DNA from: Diphasiastrum complanatum
Lineage: Eukaryota > Streptophyta > Lycopodiopsida > Lycopodiales > Lycopodiaceae
DNA length: 64,000 nt
Direction: 5' to 3'
Assembly: GCA_029204225.1 (NCBI GenBank)
Contig: CM055106.1
Coordinates: 3,338,665-3,402,664, forward strand
Made by a program: the position numbers and the translations under genes. Shown here in pieces: positions 12,430 through 22,129 of this stretch. The notes below the pieces were generated by a model that saw nothing but the letters and a program-made list of their open reading frames with translations, was not told the DNA's origin and ran no database searches. How positions within the stretch are numbered: the stretch's first letter is position 1; each line of letters opens with the position of its first letter.

Positions 12430-12955
12430 TGAAGGTTTGGTTGCTTTTAAGTCTTGTTCAAATTGACATAATTCTTTTGCAATGTACAAATACATGCATG
12501 TTAGAAATCACTGATATATATTAAACCAAAAGTAAGCATTTTGATTTTGAAAATGGTAGCTCTTAATAGTACAATCAGGCAGCCGCAATTCCATGTGTGT
12601 TGCTATGCCTTGCAGCTCCTTTGTCAAATCCACAATCGAAAATAGTAACAAAGCTTTGTGAATATTTGATTTAAAAAAGGTTTAGTTATAATGGATTCAC
12701 ATAAAAAATGTAATATTACCATCAGTTAGGAAATCAGCATCGCTATTTATTTGGTGTTCCAAATCTGAAATCTCCATCTGCATTTATGAACGGAACCATG
12801 CAAAATAGTTAAACATACGAATCATGCATGTTTTTAGTGACCAAAGCACGCACCGTGTTGCAAGAAAACAAACACTCCCACTGGTGGTAATCATGGATTT
12901 CCTTGAAATGTCTAGCAACATCACTTTTGTACATGTGTTCATTCTTTTGGGGAAA
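12430..12955 (-). CDS. Run of short exon-like blocks feeding the same minus-strand gene
   Basis: Four short frames lie in order on the minus strand, each between plausible AG and GT sites. The first contains HMYKSDVARHFKEIHDYHQW and ends at a G|GTGCGT-type donor (about 12950-12855). The second is MEISDLEHQINSDADFLTD with donor GTAATA (about 12783-12725). The third is ELQGIATHMELRLPDCTIKS (about 12625-12560). The fourth is ELCQFEQDLKATKPS before GTGATG (about 12480-12430). They are acidic and helical, so a coiled-coil N-terminal region is likely. The exon borders are my reading and have not been tested with transcripts. Confidence 0.4.
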
Positions 12956-12959
12956 AGGT

Positions 12960-13540
12960 AGTATCATGCCAAAATTAAGCAAATGTAGTTTATTTTTTAG
13001 CAATACAACTACATGAAACCTAATCAGATATTGCGATCTAGCACCTATAGTATAGTCTACATTTGTACACAACAAAACGACGACACTATTTATATACGGT
13101 ATTCGATGATGTTAATTGATATCTAAATTATGGGCTCAGGTAAAGCTTATCCTTGCAAGCAAATCACGTGTAAGTATTGGATTTTTCAACAATATACAAG
13201 ATGTGTACCACCGTATTCTCCCCGTTACATGACCCCAACTTTATGGTATTAAGTGAAGGCAATGCATTTTCTAGCAACACAACTACATGAAACCGGTTCA
13301 GATATCATTGCCTAGATAATCAACTCCTATGATTTATCACTTCAAGTGCAAGCTAGATTAATTTGCAACAAAACAATGGCACTATAATTACAAATTTTGT
13401 ACTGGTACTAAGTTTTGAGCTCAATTGAATTTCGAAATAATTTTGCTTGTTGCAAACAAACCACATTCGCATTGGATTTGTCTCTAACAAGAATACACAT
13501 TTTTTTGTGCACCAAGCTTTTCCACCTGTCGCATGACCCA
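12960..13540. repeat. Diverged tandem duplication, about 290-bp unit
   Basis: The order 'caa-ca/tacaactacatgaaacc..tcagatat', then a 'caagcaaatca/caaacaaacca' phrase, then 'tattggattt/gcattggattt', then 'aatatacaagatgtgtacc/aatacacatttttttgtgcacc' is present twice, at about 12995-13210 and 13270-13520. The two copies are clearly diverged. Confidence 0.55.
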
Positions 13541-14128
13541 AAATCTAGGCATTGAAAACTTTGACAAGATCTTGGTCATGTCAATTAAGAAATGCCCTCA
13601 ATGTTACCAGTTTTTTATATATGCATTGTTACAATTTCCACCCATCCATCACTTTCGTAATTGTAACTCCTCACTTTGTGAGTGCTAGGAATGGACTATA
13701 ATCTTCGGCTGTTAATTTACTATATCTTTTTTTTGTTTGAATTAATGATGGTGATGAATTGCAAGCCTCTGCCCTTGAAATGGCTTTTGGAAATGTCAAT
13801 ACAATGACATGCATTTCACAATAGTCATTGATAGATCTACCTTCAACGCTGTTGCTAACACGTTTGGATCGAAACCGGAGAGAACCGTTGGAGGGTCGAA
13901 TCCACCTGATCAAATTGTGTTATTGAGCTACAGCCTATATTATCAGAACGTTTTTTTAGTAAATATTTACGGGTGCAAATGAGGAGCTCAATTCCATCAC
14001 TAATTCATGATCAGACAGGCTTGGTTTGACGTACAAACGTAATTAATGAAACTCACAAAGTCCTGGTTTTTTTCTACTTTTACTACAAGTACAACCATTT
14101 CCAGTATACTACATTTGTGTTACCTTAC

Positions 14129-14291
14129 AAGTAGATTATTTGATGTAACCAAACACACATCACCAGGAAGAAGCGCTCTTGTCCTCAGGATAACAATATT
14201 GCCAGGGACAACATCAGCTTCTTGATTGATATCTAGCTCTACACTGTCTTTAGAATTACCGTTCTCACGACGTATAACTGTTGCACGATCT
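14129..14291 (-). pseudogene. P-type cation ATPase actuator-domain exon (P3B/Mg2+-ATPase-like)
   Basis: Between a minus-strand acceptor (ggttag) and a strong donor (CTT|GTAAGG) the frame reads DRATVIRRENGNSKD, then VVPGNIVILRTRALLPGDVC. This follows the family pattern ATV-R ... VPGDIV-L--GD-(I/L)PAD just before the 'LTGES' loop, with two substitutions (PGN for PGD, PGD for PAD). Downstream at about 14015-13975 a piece with NQACL and, in another frame, VMEL fits the expected '(N/S)QA-LTGES--VE' segment with a frameshift. The spacing resembles bacterial MgtA-type (P3B) pumps more than plant P3A proton pumps. The remaining domains, with the DKTG phosphorylation site, are not seen in the window, so I call it a remnant. 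The exact subfamily is an inference. Confidence 0.5.
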
Positions 14292-14299
14292 CTAACCAG

Positions 14300-15615
14300 T
14301 TATGAAAGTTTTCAAACCGCTCTCAAAGCTAAATGCAGATGGTATCATAACTTCAAAAATGAAAATCACATGAGAGAATTTATCCTGGCTAAAAGCATTC
14401 CATAAGATGTTGTACGATCCCCTTGCAGCTGCTTTGCATGCATGCGAACAGGAACCCAGCCATCGATGCAGGAAGCCACGCGGACAAGAGCCATGAGACA
14501 TGCAAAAACCCACGCGGACAGGAGACAAGAAGCCAGTGCAGATTTAGCAAACTAAATATTTAACAGATTCTCCCTAAAACGAGGTTCATCCTTTAGTTAA
14601 ATATTTTTGAATTACATGGCATGTTTAGAATTTAATTAATTATAAAGAAATAAAATTCAATACAAATTCCAAAATTTAATTACAACACAAGCACATCAAT
14701 TTGTGTTGTGTTTACTATGTGCCCTTGCCTGTAAGGCAGGGCCAAAAAGTCCTATAGAAGATGGTTTTTGGTGTTGTCAAGCATTGCAGTTGGACGCTCT
14801 AGTAGGCCAAAGGTATTTACAGACAACAGTGGACGACCGTGGATTGGCTAGCAGCAGGATCAAACCGGAAACCTAAAGGCTTGAAGAAAATGGTTGGAAA
14901 AACCAAGTGGACTACTATAGGCAGCAGGAAAATCATTGTCAAGGGTAGGTGCGTAGATAGATTGATCACTGGTTGGAAAGGCGTAGGCAGCTGTCAGAAG
15001 TTTGCAAAACTTCTCAGCAACCGTTGGACAGCTCGCACAGAGGAGAAACTGGTGGGCGGATTTCTCAGTGTAGGCAGGTCACGGCAGATGGTGGTGGGCA
15101 GAAATCATTGTAACAGCAGCAATTCAGCCGCAAGCAGACAGGAGGTCAGCACATAGCAGTGTTCAAGAAACCTTTTTAAGAAATATAGATTCCTAAAGTA
15201 TGCACATCTTTCAGTGCATGCAGCTCCTAGGTGATAATTTGAGGCAATAGGGCTCTCAGAATCTCCAACTCTTCAACAAAAATTAGCACAGTCTCCTGCC
15301 AGACCCATGTTTGTCTGATCTACTATCAGTTAAGGGCAAAGGAGCAGCGGTGGAGCTTTCAAAACTTTTTCTATTGCTGGTCTTTCAGAACTTTGGTGGG
15401 TGCTTTTGTTTGGGCAAGTTCTCTGGAATCTATTGCAAAAGGTTTACAACGGCCGACGGCTCCATCGAGGTTAACGACGTCCCGTGTGAAGAAAAATAAA
15501 AAAAATATAAAAAAGATCTCGGTTCAGTTGTTGAGATGGTCCATCACAAGGTTCCCTTTATACAGTTGTTCTCATGGCTTTGGACATCTCCCTGCTTCAT
15601 CTTCTCAGTCTCAAA
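14300..15615. other. No supported gene
   Basis: One plus frame (14839-15156) is Lys/Gly/Ser-rich, with 'ggcagcagga'-type words repeating in the DNA. I see no domain, and it is probably chance or an old repeat. Confidence 0.45.
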
Positions 15616-15618
15616 TGA

Positions 15619-18600
15619 CCTGCTTCAACTTTATCTCCCCCTCTTGACTCCCCTCCTCATTCGCGTCAGGCTGTGCTGGGTTCCTCGCTTGCCACAACAC
15701 CCTCTGTTCCTCTTTCGCCCACCTCTTCCCATGGCATTGTTGCCCCCTTGCTTGGTTGTGAACCTCCTTCGACCCTTGTTGCATTGTCTTCTCAACCCCC
15801 TGAACGGGTTCCTTGCCATGCTTGTGGTCGTTTCTTCTCTCCTAGAGGAGGTCTTGCCCGTCACCAACGTTCTTGTCTTGCACTTCTTCAGTCGTCTCAA
15901 GATCGCCCTCCTGTTTTTGCACCCCATTCGCCCTCTGCTTCAGCTTGGTCTTGGATTTCTTCCCTTGACGTCCTCAGAGCTTTTCACTTGGGCTTCCCTC
16001 GTCCAAGGCTCTACTTTCATATTCCCGTCGCTCTCCATCGTGAAACTCAAGCTGTTATGCGCCTTCCTCTTGATCACTTGGCTATTGACCCCTTTGACAT
16101 TGCGGCTTGGCATCTGTTTCTTCTTTTTCCCCTTTGGTGTCTAGTCCTTCCTCCGAGAGGTGGGGATGCTAGCCATAGAGAAACTCGTGCTCGCATTCGT
16201 CGCTTTCTATCGGGAGACTGGGAAACGCTTCATGATGAACACTTTGCACATTGTCAGGCACTTGCTGCTTGCAACTCACATGACTCTCAACCTCAAGGCG
16301 CCCCACCTCTCCACCATCGCCTTCGTCGCACCCTACATCTTGGGCAAGTTGGTGAATATTCTTGTGCAGCTCAAGCTTTAGCTCCTCTCACACCCGCTCC
16401 CTCTTCTGCTGATACTGTTGATGCTCTCCAAGCTCTACATCCTGCTTCTGAAGGCATTCTTCCCTTGTTTGTAGAGGACTTTGTGTCTGATGTTGACTTG
16501 GTGCTTGATCGTGATTCTTTCTCTCGTGCCTTCTATCGTAGTCCTCGTCTTGCAGTTGGTGGTCCCTCCAGTTTTGTCTATGAACACCTTCGTGATTGTT
16601 TTTCACCTGAGGACTCTGCTAGTGGCTTTGTTCAACTCTTTCAAGTCTGCTCTTTTATCGCCTCTGGTCACATTCCTTCTTCTGTCACATGTCTTTTGTT
16701 TGCGTCTCGTTTGATCGCCATGTCTGAAGCCTCGCGTGGCGTCCGTCCCATCACTATTGGTGAAGTCCTCCTCCGTCTTGTTAGTCGCTCTATTGGTTTT
16801 CAGTTCCAACAGATTTTTGCCTCTTTTCTCTCCCCTCATCAGTTTGGTGTCTCCACTCCTGGTGGCTGTGAAGCTGTCATTCGTGGTTTGCATGCCACCC
16901 TTGATCTCCATCCTGACTAGGTTGTTCTCCAAGTAGATGCTTCCAATGCTTTTAACTCTGTTTCTAGAGCTGAGATCTTTTAGGAGCTATGCACGGTTGG
17001 TGGTGAGTTGGCTCAACTTATCCCATTTGTGCGGTTGTTCTATGCTACTGAGACTCCTCTCTTTTACAGTCACCATGTGCGCTTTGGAGATCTTTCTACT
17101 ATCTAGTCTACAGCAGGTACTGATCAAGGTGATCCTTTGGCTGGTCCTCTTTTCGCTCTGGCTCATTTGCGTGCACTTTGAGCTTCTATAGAGGCCTTTC
17201 CCTCCTGCTTATTTCTTTCGGTTACTGATGACACTCATATTGTTGGTCCTGCTCCTATGATGCTCCTTACATTTCATCATTTCTCTGAGCAGCTGGCTTC
17301 TCTTGGTTTGTCTATTCAATCTCGCAAGTGTTCAGTGTGGTCTCCAGCAGGTCTTCCCCCAGACTTTGTTCCTCCTCAAGGTTTTCTTGCTCCTTCGGAT
17401 GGCATTTGCATTCTGGGTGTTCCTTTTGGGTCTGCTTCCTTCAGTTCTACTTTTCTTGGTGAGGCTCTCTAGGAGGATGTTGCTCATTTAGATTTGCTTC
17501 GCCGGTTGGATGACACTCAGGTCGCGTTTGGCATCTTGACTTCTTGCTTTATCCAGCGTCCTTCTTATCTGCTGCGGACTTTCCCCCCTACTCTTGACTT
17601 TTTGCATCTCCTCTCTTCCTTTGACAGCTCTCTTATGGATGTTTTTGGCCGCCTTTTGGGCCCTGGTTCTTTGGATGGTGTGGAGACCCTTTCAGCTCGG
17701 AACCAGGCTCGGTTACCCATTTCTTGTGGTGGTGTGGGAATTTTCTCTACGGTTTCTTCTGCTCCTGTAGCTTTTCTTGGGAGCTGGGCTCTTGTTGCCC
17801 CTGCTTTGTCTTCTTGGTTCCTTTCTGGCTTTCACCCTCTCTTGGCAAATTGCATTGCTCATGTGGATAACGGTTCTCTCCCTTTCCAGTGCCTCCTCAT
17901 CGTTGCGCGAGAGCTCCTCCCTCTCTCTGTCCAAGCTTGTCTTCCTCCTTTTGAGCAACTCCTCACTTTCAGCTCAGATCACCTGCAAGAGACGCTCTTG
18001 GAGCACATGCACAAGCATACCCTTTCCAGCATGCTCTCTGAGGCTCCTTCGACATTGCATCGAGCTCGGCTTCTTTCTTGTGCAGGTCCTGGTGCCGGGG
18101 CTTGGCTGTCAGCTCGGCCTGTTATTCCTTCATTCCGGTTGTCTTCGGCCATCTTCACCACTACTCTTCGTCTTCGCTTGGGGCTTCCTCATCTTTCGGT
18201 CTTGGGTCTCTCCAGGTGTGTTTGTGGTCACCCTATTGATTCTCTTGCTATCCACCTCCTCTGCTGCCCTTCTGGGAGTGAGCGCACAGCTACGCATGAT
18301 GTTGTCAGAGATGCAACGGCCACTATAGCCAGAGATGGAGGATTCCATGTCCTTAGAGAGCAGTCTCATGTACTTCTTTCTTCCATGTCCCACTCTTCTC
18401 GTAGGCGTGTTGACATTGTCCTCTCTCGGGATGGGCTTCGTACTTTGGCAGATGTTGTTGTTGCTGATCCCACGCGTGGTGACCTATTGCCTCGCTCTGT
18501 CGTCACATCAGGAGCGTAGTAGCACAAGAGAAGGAAAAAAACTACTCCGACAGGCACCCCACTGATGCTTTCCTTCCCTTGGCTATTGAGACTTATGGCA

Positions 18601-18870
18601 CCTTGCATCGACGCTTTGAGGATTTTCTTCGCATGTGTTCTCATCAGGTGGCAGAGCGTCAAGGTATTCCTAGTTCTATTCTCGTGGCTTCTTTCAAACA
18701 ACGTGTTTCCATTGCCTAGCAACGTGCTCAAGCCCTATCTATTCTACAACGGGCGATGGTGGCTGGGTCTGCTACATCTCATCTCCCTTCATTAGCCGAC
18801 TCACCACCTCTTCACTTTTCTAATCTGCTGCAGTCGGTTGCAGACTCCCATGGACATCATCATAGTTTAT
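15619..18870 (+). pseudogene. ORF of the RLE LINE: zinc finger, reverse transcriptase, restriction-like endonuclease
   Basis: Frame 1 is open from 15619 apart from stops at 16918 (TAG), 16981 (TAG), 17104 (TAG), 17179 (TGA) and 17470 (TAG); it ends at 18517. A frameshift near 18515 continues the protein (DRHPTDAFLPLAIETYG onward), with one more TAG at 18717. The zinc finger CHACGRFF...LARHQRSC lies at 15814-15876. RT marks are VDASNAFN just after 16920, TDQGDPLAGPLFAL at about 17120 and the catalytic box VTDDT at 17221-17235. The usual box ends in DD preceded by a small residue, so the catalytic pair is kept. CVCGHP...IHLLCC begins at 18217. The endonuclease has RRRVDIVL at about 18397 and LADVVVADPT at 18445-18474, matching the PD-(D/E)xK-like core of RLE elements. 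Most stops sit where Gln, Arg or Trp is expected. Confidence 0.75.
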
Positions 18871-18958
18871 GCACTTTTATCTTTAATTCCAGGATTTGGA
18901 TTAATCTTAACTTTACTGCAAGCTTCGCTCTTGTTTGAGCCTACTTTTGTTTAAACTT

Positions 18959-18969
18959 CCCCTTCGGGG
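18959..18969 (+). other. Small 3' hairpin of the LINE
   Basis: CCCCTTCGGGG forms a 4-bp stem with a TTC loop in the 3' region, shortly after the last coding sequence. Such hairpins can be recognised by LINE reverse transcriptases, but here that is only a possibility. Confidence 0.4.
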
Positions 18970-19045
18970 TGTATATATCATTTTCATCAATGTACCTACT
19001 ACTTTTTCCTATGAATAAATGCACCAGGGTGTTTTTCCTATAAAA

Positions 19046-19731
19046 ATCATCCATGAACTCAATTTTACTTTCCTTATTTCTCAACATTTTCTTTTTCTTT
19101 TTCTCTTTTTTTAATTTTTCATTTATTTAAAAGTAGTTCTATTTAGACATATTCTTTGTTTCCCATCTCCCCTCTGGGTAAATTGTCGTTGCAATTTTTT
19201 TCCCTCACATTTTATGCCATTTCTCCCTTCCCCGTCTTTTCTCCCACCTCCTTCACATTCCTTTCGGTTCACATCGCCAACACCAGCCAACATCAAAGAC
19301 AAGCACAAATTCCAAGGGACTATCACCAAATTCATATTGGGGGCATGTTAGCAGATTCTCACGCACCCTACTAATGGGATTCCAGTTGTCACCAAAGCGT
19401 ACGAGAAATATCCAAAAGAGTAATCGACCCCAAAACTGCATAGGGCGTCAACTGACAAGGAAGCTCCAAAAGCTCACATCTATTGGGAGCATCACCATCA
19501 ATAAAAGTCGACAAGTAGCGGGCCAACGAGTATAAACAAAGCCTAGCGCCCCACAAACATATTTTAATGTGATGAGAATAAACGCATGGCCGAGTCAACA
19601 AAAGTTATTAGATCTAACAAGAATATAAAGTTAGACACCCATAAGAAGGTGCAATATATTCTCAAGCCAAAAGTGTGAGAAGTAATAATAAACTAGCTCT
19701 CAAAGGGGCCCAAAATGAAAAGGGACCCAAG
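19046..19731. other. No gene seen between LINE and LTR element
   Basis: A T- and C-rich 150 bp is followed by A-rich sequence, with no frame with a recognisable domain. Confidence 0.5.
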
Positions 19732-20562
19732 TGTGAAATATGCAAAAATAAGCTTGGTAGAGGCCAAAAATCTTGTATATAGATAAACACACATGTGTGG
19801 AGCCTGTTCCCACGTGTGAAACTAGTGTACTTGTCATGTACCATAATCATGTATGTTGTACATATGATTTAATTCAAGTTCTAGTGGCTAAAATGGCCAA
19901 AAGCTAGTTTTCTAGATATATGACACATGGCATCAATCTATTGATTGCATGAGCCAAATATTTTGGTTAGGTGTCATATCCCATGTGTAGAGGACAGCTC
20001 ACACGTGTGGAATAAGCTGAAGTAGGCAAATTTTGACTTCTAGAAGATTTTCAAGTAGATCTCCATATAGAAGGAAAATGGACCAAAAGTGCCCAAATAG
20101 AAGGTTTTCTCCAAATGTCAGTTTTGCATGATGAATCATCATATGACAAAGCACCTTCACACATGTGGGATCAAAGGGATGATCAGTACCACAAGCTCCC
20201 ACTTATTGTATATATAGAGCCACATTTGGCCATAATCAATGTGAGACACCAATCTTGGTTCTGGAAGCAATTTTGAGTGATTCTCTCCATTTGTCTACAT
20301 TTGTTTTGATTGTTTTGAGGTTCTATCAATGTGTATTTGATTTTCAGGTTGGATTCCGTACTCAGACAGTATTTCACACGTGTGAAACCATAAAGTACAC
20401 TTACCTTCAATTAATGATTGTTCTTGTTAGGATTTTGTGTCTAGAATTGATCTAGATTGATCTTAATCTGAAGTAGATTGATAGATCAAGTAATCTGACA
20501 ACCGATCCCTCTTGAGGATCAGATTAGGATCCACTCTTGGTCCTTTTTGTAATTTTTGCACA
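19732..20562 (+). repeat. 5' LTR (831 bp)
   Basis: TG...CA ends, with a TATA-like 'tatatatagagcc' near 20210. It matches 24220-25049 nearly throughout. Several CACACGTG-type words ('cacacgtgtgg', 'cacatgtgtgg') occur inside; these palindromic ACGT/E-box-like words are possible regulatory sites. Confidence 0.9.
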
Positions 20563-20575
20563 TGGTATCAGAGCC
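20563..20575 (+). promoter_or_regulatory. Primer binding site for initiator tRNA-Met
   Basis: TGGTATCAGAGCC starts directly after the LTR end; this is the standard plant LTR-element primer site. Confidence 0.9.
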
Positions 20576-22129
20576 TAGTACAAGAGGTTTTGTTGAAATT
20601 GATAGGGTTAATCCAAATCAAAGCCAAAATTGGCAGTTTTCTGGAAACTAGTCAAATTTTGTGTAGCGAGTTGGATTTGATAGCTATCCTCAAAATTTTT
20701 GGTCCAGATCTTGTTGTGGGTTGTACGAACCCTATTCACACATGTGAGGCCGTACATCTCCGGTTTTGATTGATAAATTTGTAGAATTTGACTCACATAC
20801 CCAATTTGAGTGATTTTTGGTGCGAAATCAAGCATTTTCTATAGTAAATCTAATCCCTTGATTAGTTCTTGTATTAGATCAGCCAAAAAATTAAAATTGA
20901 AGCTTGAAAAAGGTGCATTAATTGATCTTCTCTGATTTTTTGAGTGTATGTTGAAGTTAAGAGAGATTTTGCTAAAAAGGAGTGATATGCAAGCAGAGAG
21001 GCCTTGAAATCCATTGTACCATCACTCTAGATTTGTTCAGGAGTGATAGGGTCAAGTTTAGAAGCATCAATTTGCTAGAAAACATCCTTGGATCTGTCCT
21101 CCAAGTGAAACCTTTGAGAGTTTCTAGTGCATATAGAGCATCTATGCAAATCTTTTGTAGAATTTGACATAGATTGGCTTAAATTGAGAGTTCTAGAAAA
21201 GAGATTGATATCCAAGTCACATTGTTCAACCCTACTCAATTTGTTTGAGTGATTGTGAGGTTTGAAAAGAGTCATTAAGGTGTCTAGGGCAAATGTGTAG
21301 AGAGAGAGCCAATTTTCTAAGAGTTCCTTTGTAGAGGGCAAGATCTAGAAGCTCATTATGTGTTGTTATGGGTGAAGAATTTGTCTTCTCCTAGGTGATC
21401 AAATCTTTCTAAGTGGTATTAGCTCTTTGAAGCACAATATCTTAGTGAGAAAAATCACAACTTTTGATTTTGAATTTCATTCCAAGTCTTAAAAAGTAGA
21501 GTAATTGGTGGAATCTAATAGGAGTGATTGAATTCAATTTGTTGAGCAAAAATTGACATAGTATGTATGAAATTCAAATTAGTTCTATTCAACTTTTTTT
21601 GTGAGAGTGTGAGGGTCAATTTGTGATCCCATTGGATGTCTAGAATGAGGAGTCCATATTTGAGTATTCATGCATGGTTGATCTTAGTGAATCTCTAGTT
21701 GTCTAATTTTTTAAGCTTTGTAAAAAATTGGTGGTATAGTTTGTTGTCAAATCAAATCAAATTCATTCTAAATCTCAAGTGTGAGATTATTTGGGTCAAG
21801 AGTGAGTCCAAAAAAGGTGATTAAGTTTGATTTTCATTTATTTGAAACAAAACCCATCTTTTGTTCAAGGATCTCAAGTGTTGAGAGAACTAGTCAAGTA
21901 AAAAGGAAAATCTAGGTGTCAAATCTTTTAATATCCATTTCAACTTTCAAAAGAAAGAGTCATTGGTATTTGATGAGTCCAATAGGAGAGTGGATCTGAT
22001 TTCTTGTGAGATTTGATTCAAACATTGAGTGCTTTTGTCTTAGTGATCAAAGCAAAGTTTCCAAGTGACTAGTCATTAGTGTGAAGATTGATTCTTAGGT
22101 CTATGAGCTAGATCTTTTGTACGTCCTTC

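Larger units (their letters stand above)
15619..19045 (+). mobile_element. RLE-type non-LTR retrotransposon (LINE), nearly full length, inactive
   Basis: A single coding frame runs about 970 codons, followed by a frame-shifted tail and a short 3' region. Order: Ser/Pro-rich start, C2HC zinc finger, reverse transcriptase, thumb/connection, CxC...H..C knuckle, restriction-like endonuclease. No apurinic (APE) endonuclease precedes the RT. The 3' part holds a small hairpin CCCCTTCGGGG (18959-18969) and ends near 'cctataaaaa' at about 19035-19045. No target duplication could be placed, and the 5' end is not certain. Early-branching RLE elements (R2, NeSL, Utopia and relatives) are mostly described outside seed plants. 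Confidence 0.7.

Noticed and set aside
16603-18731. Several long minus-strand frames opposite the LINE
   Set aside because: They mirror the open plus frame of the reverse transcriptase and are Arg/Lys/Glu-rich shadows.
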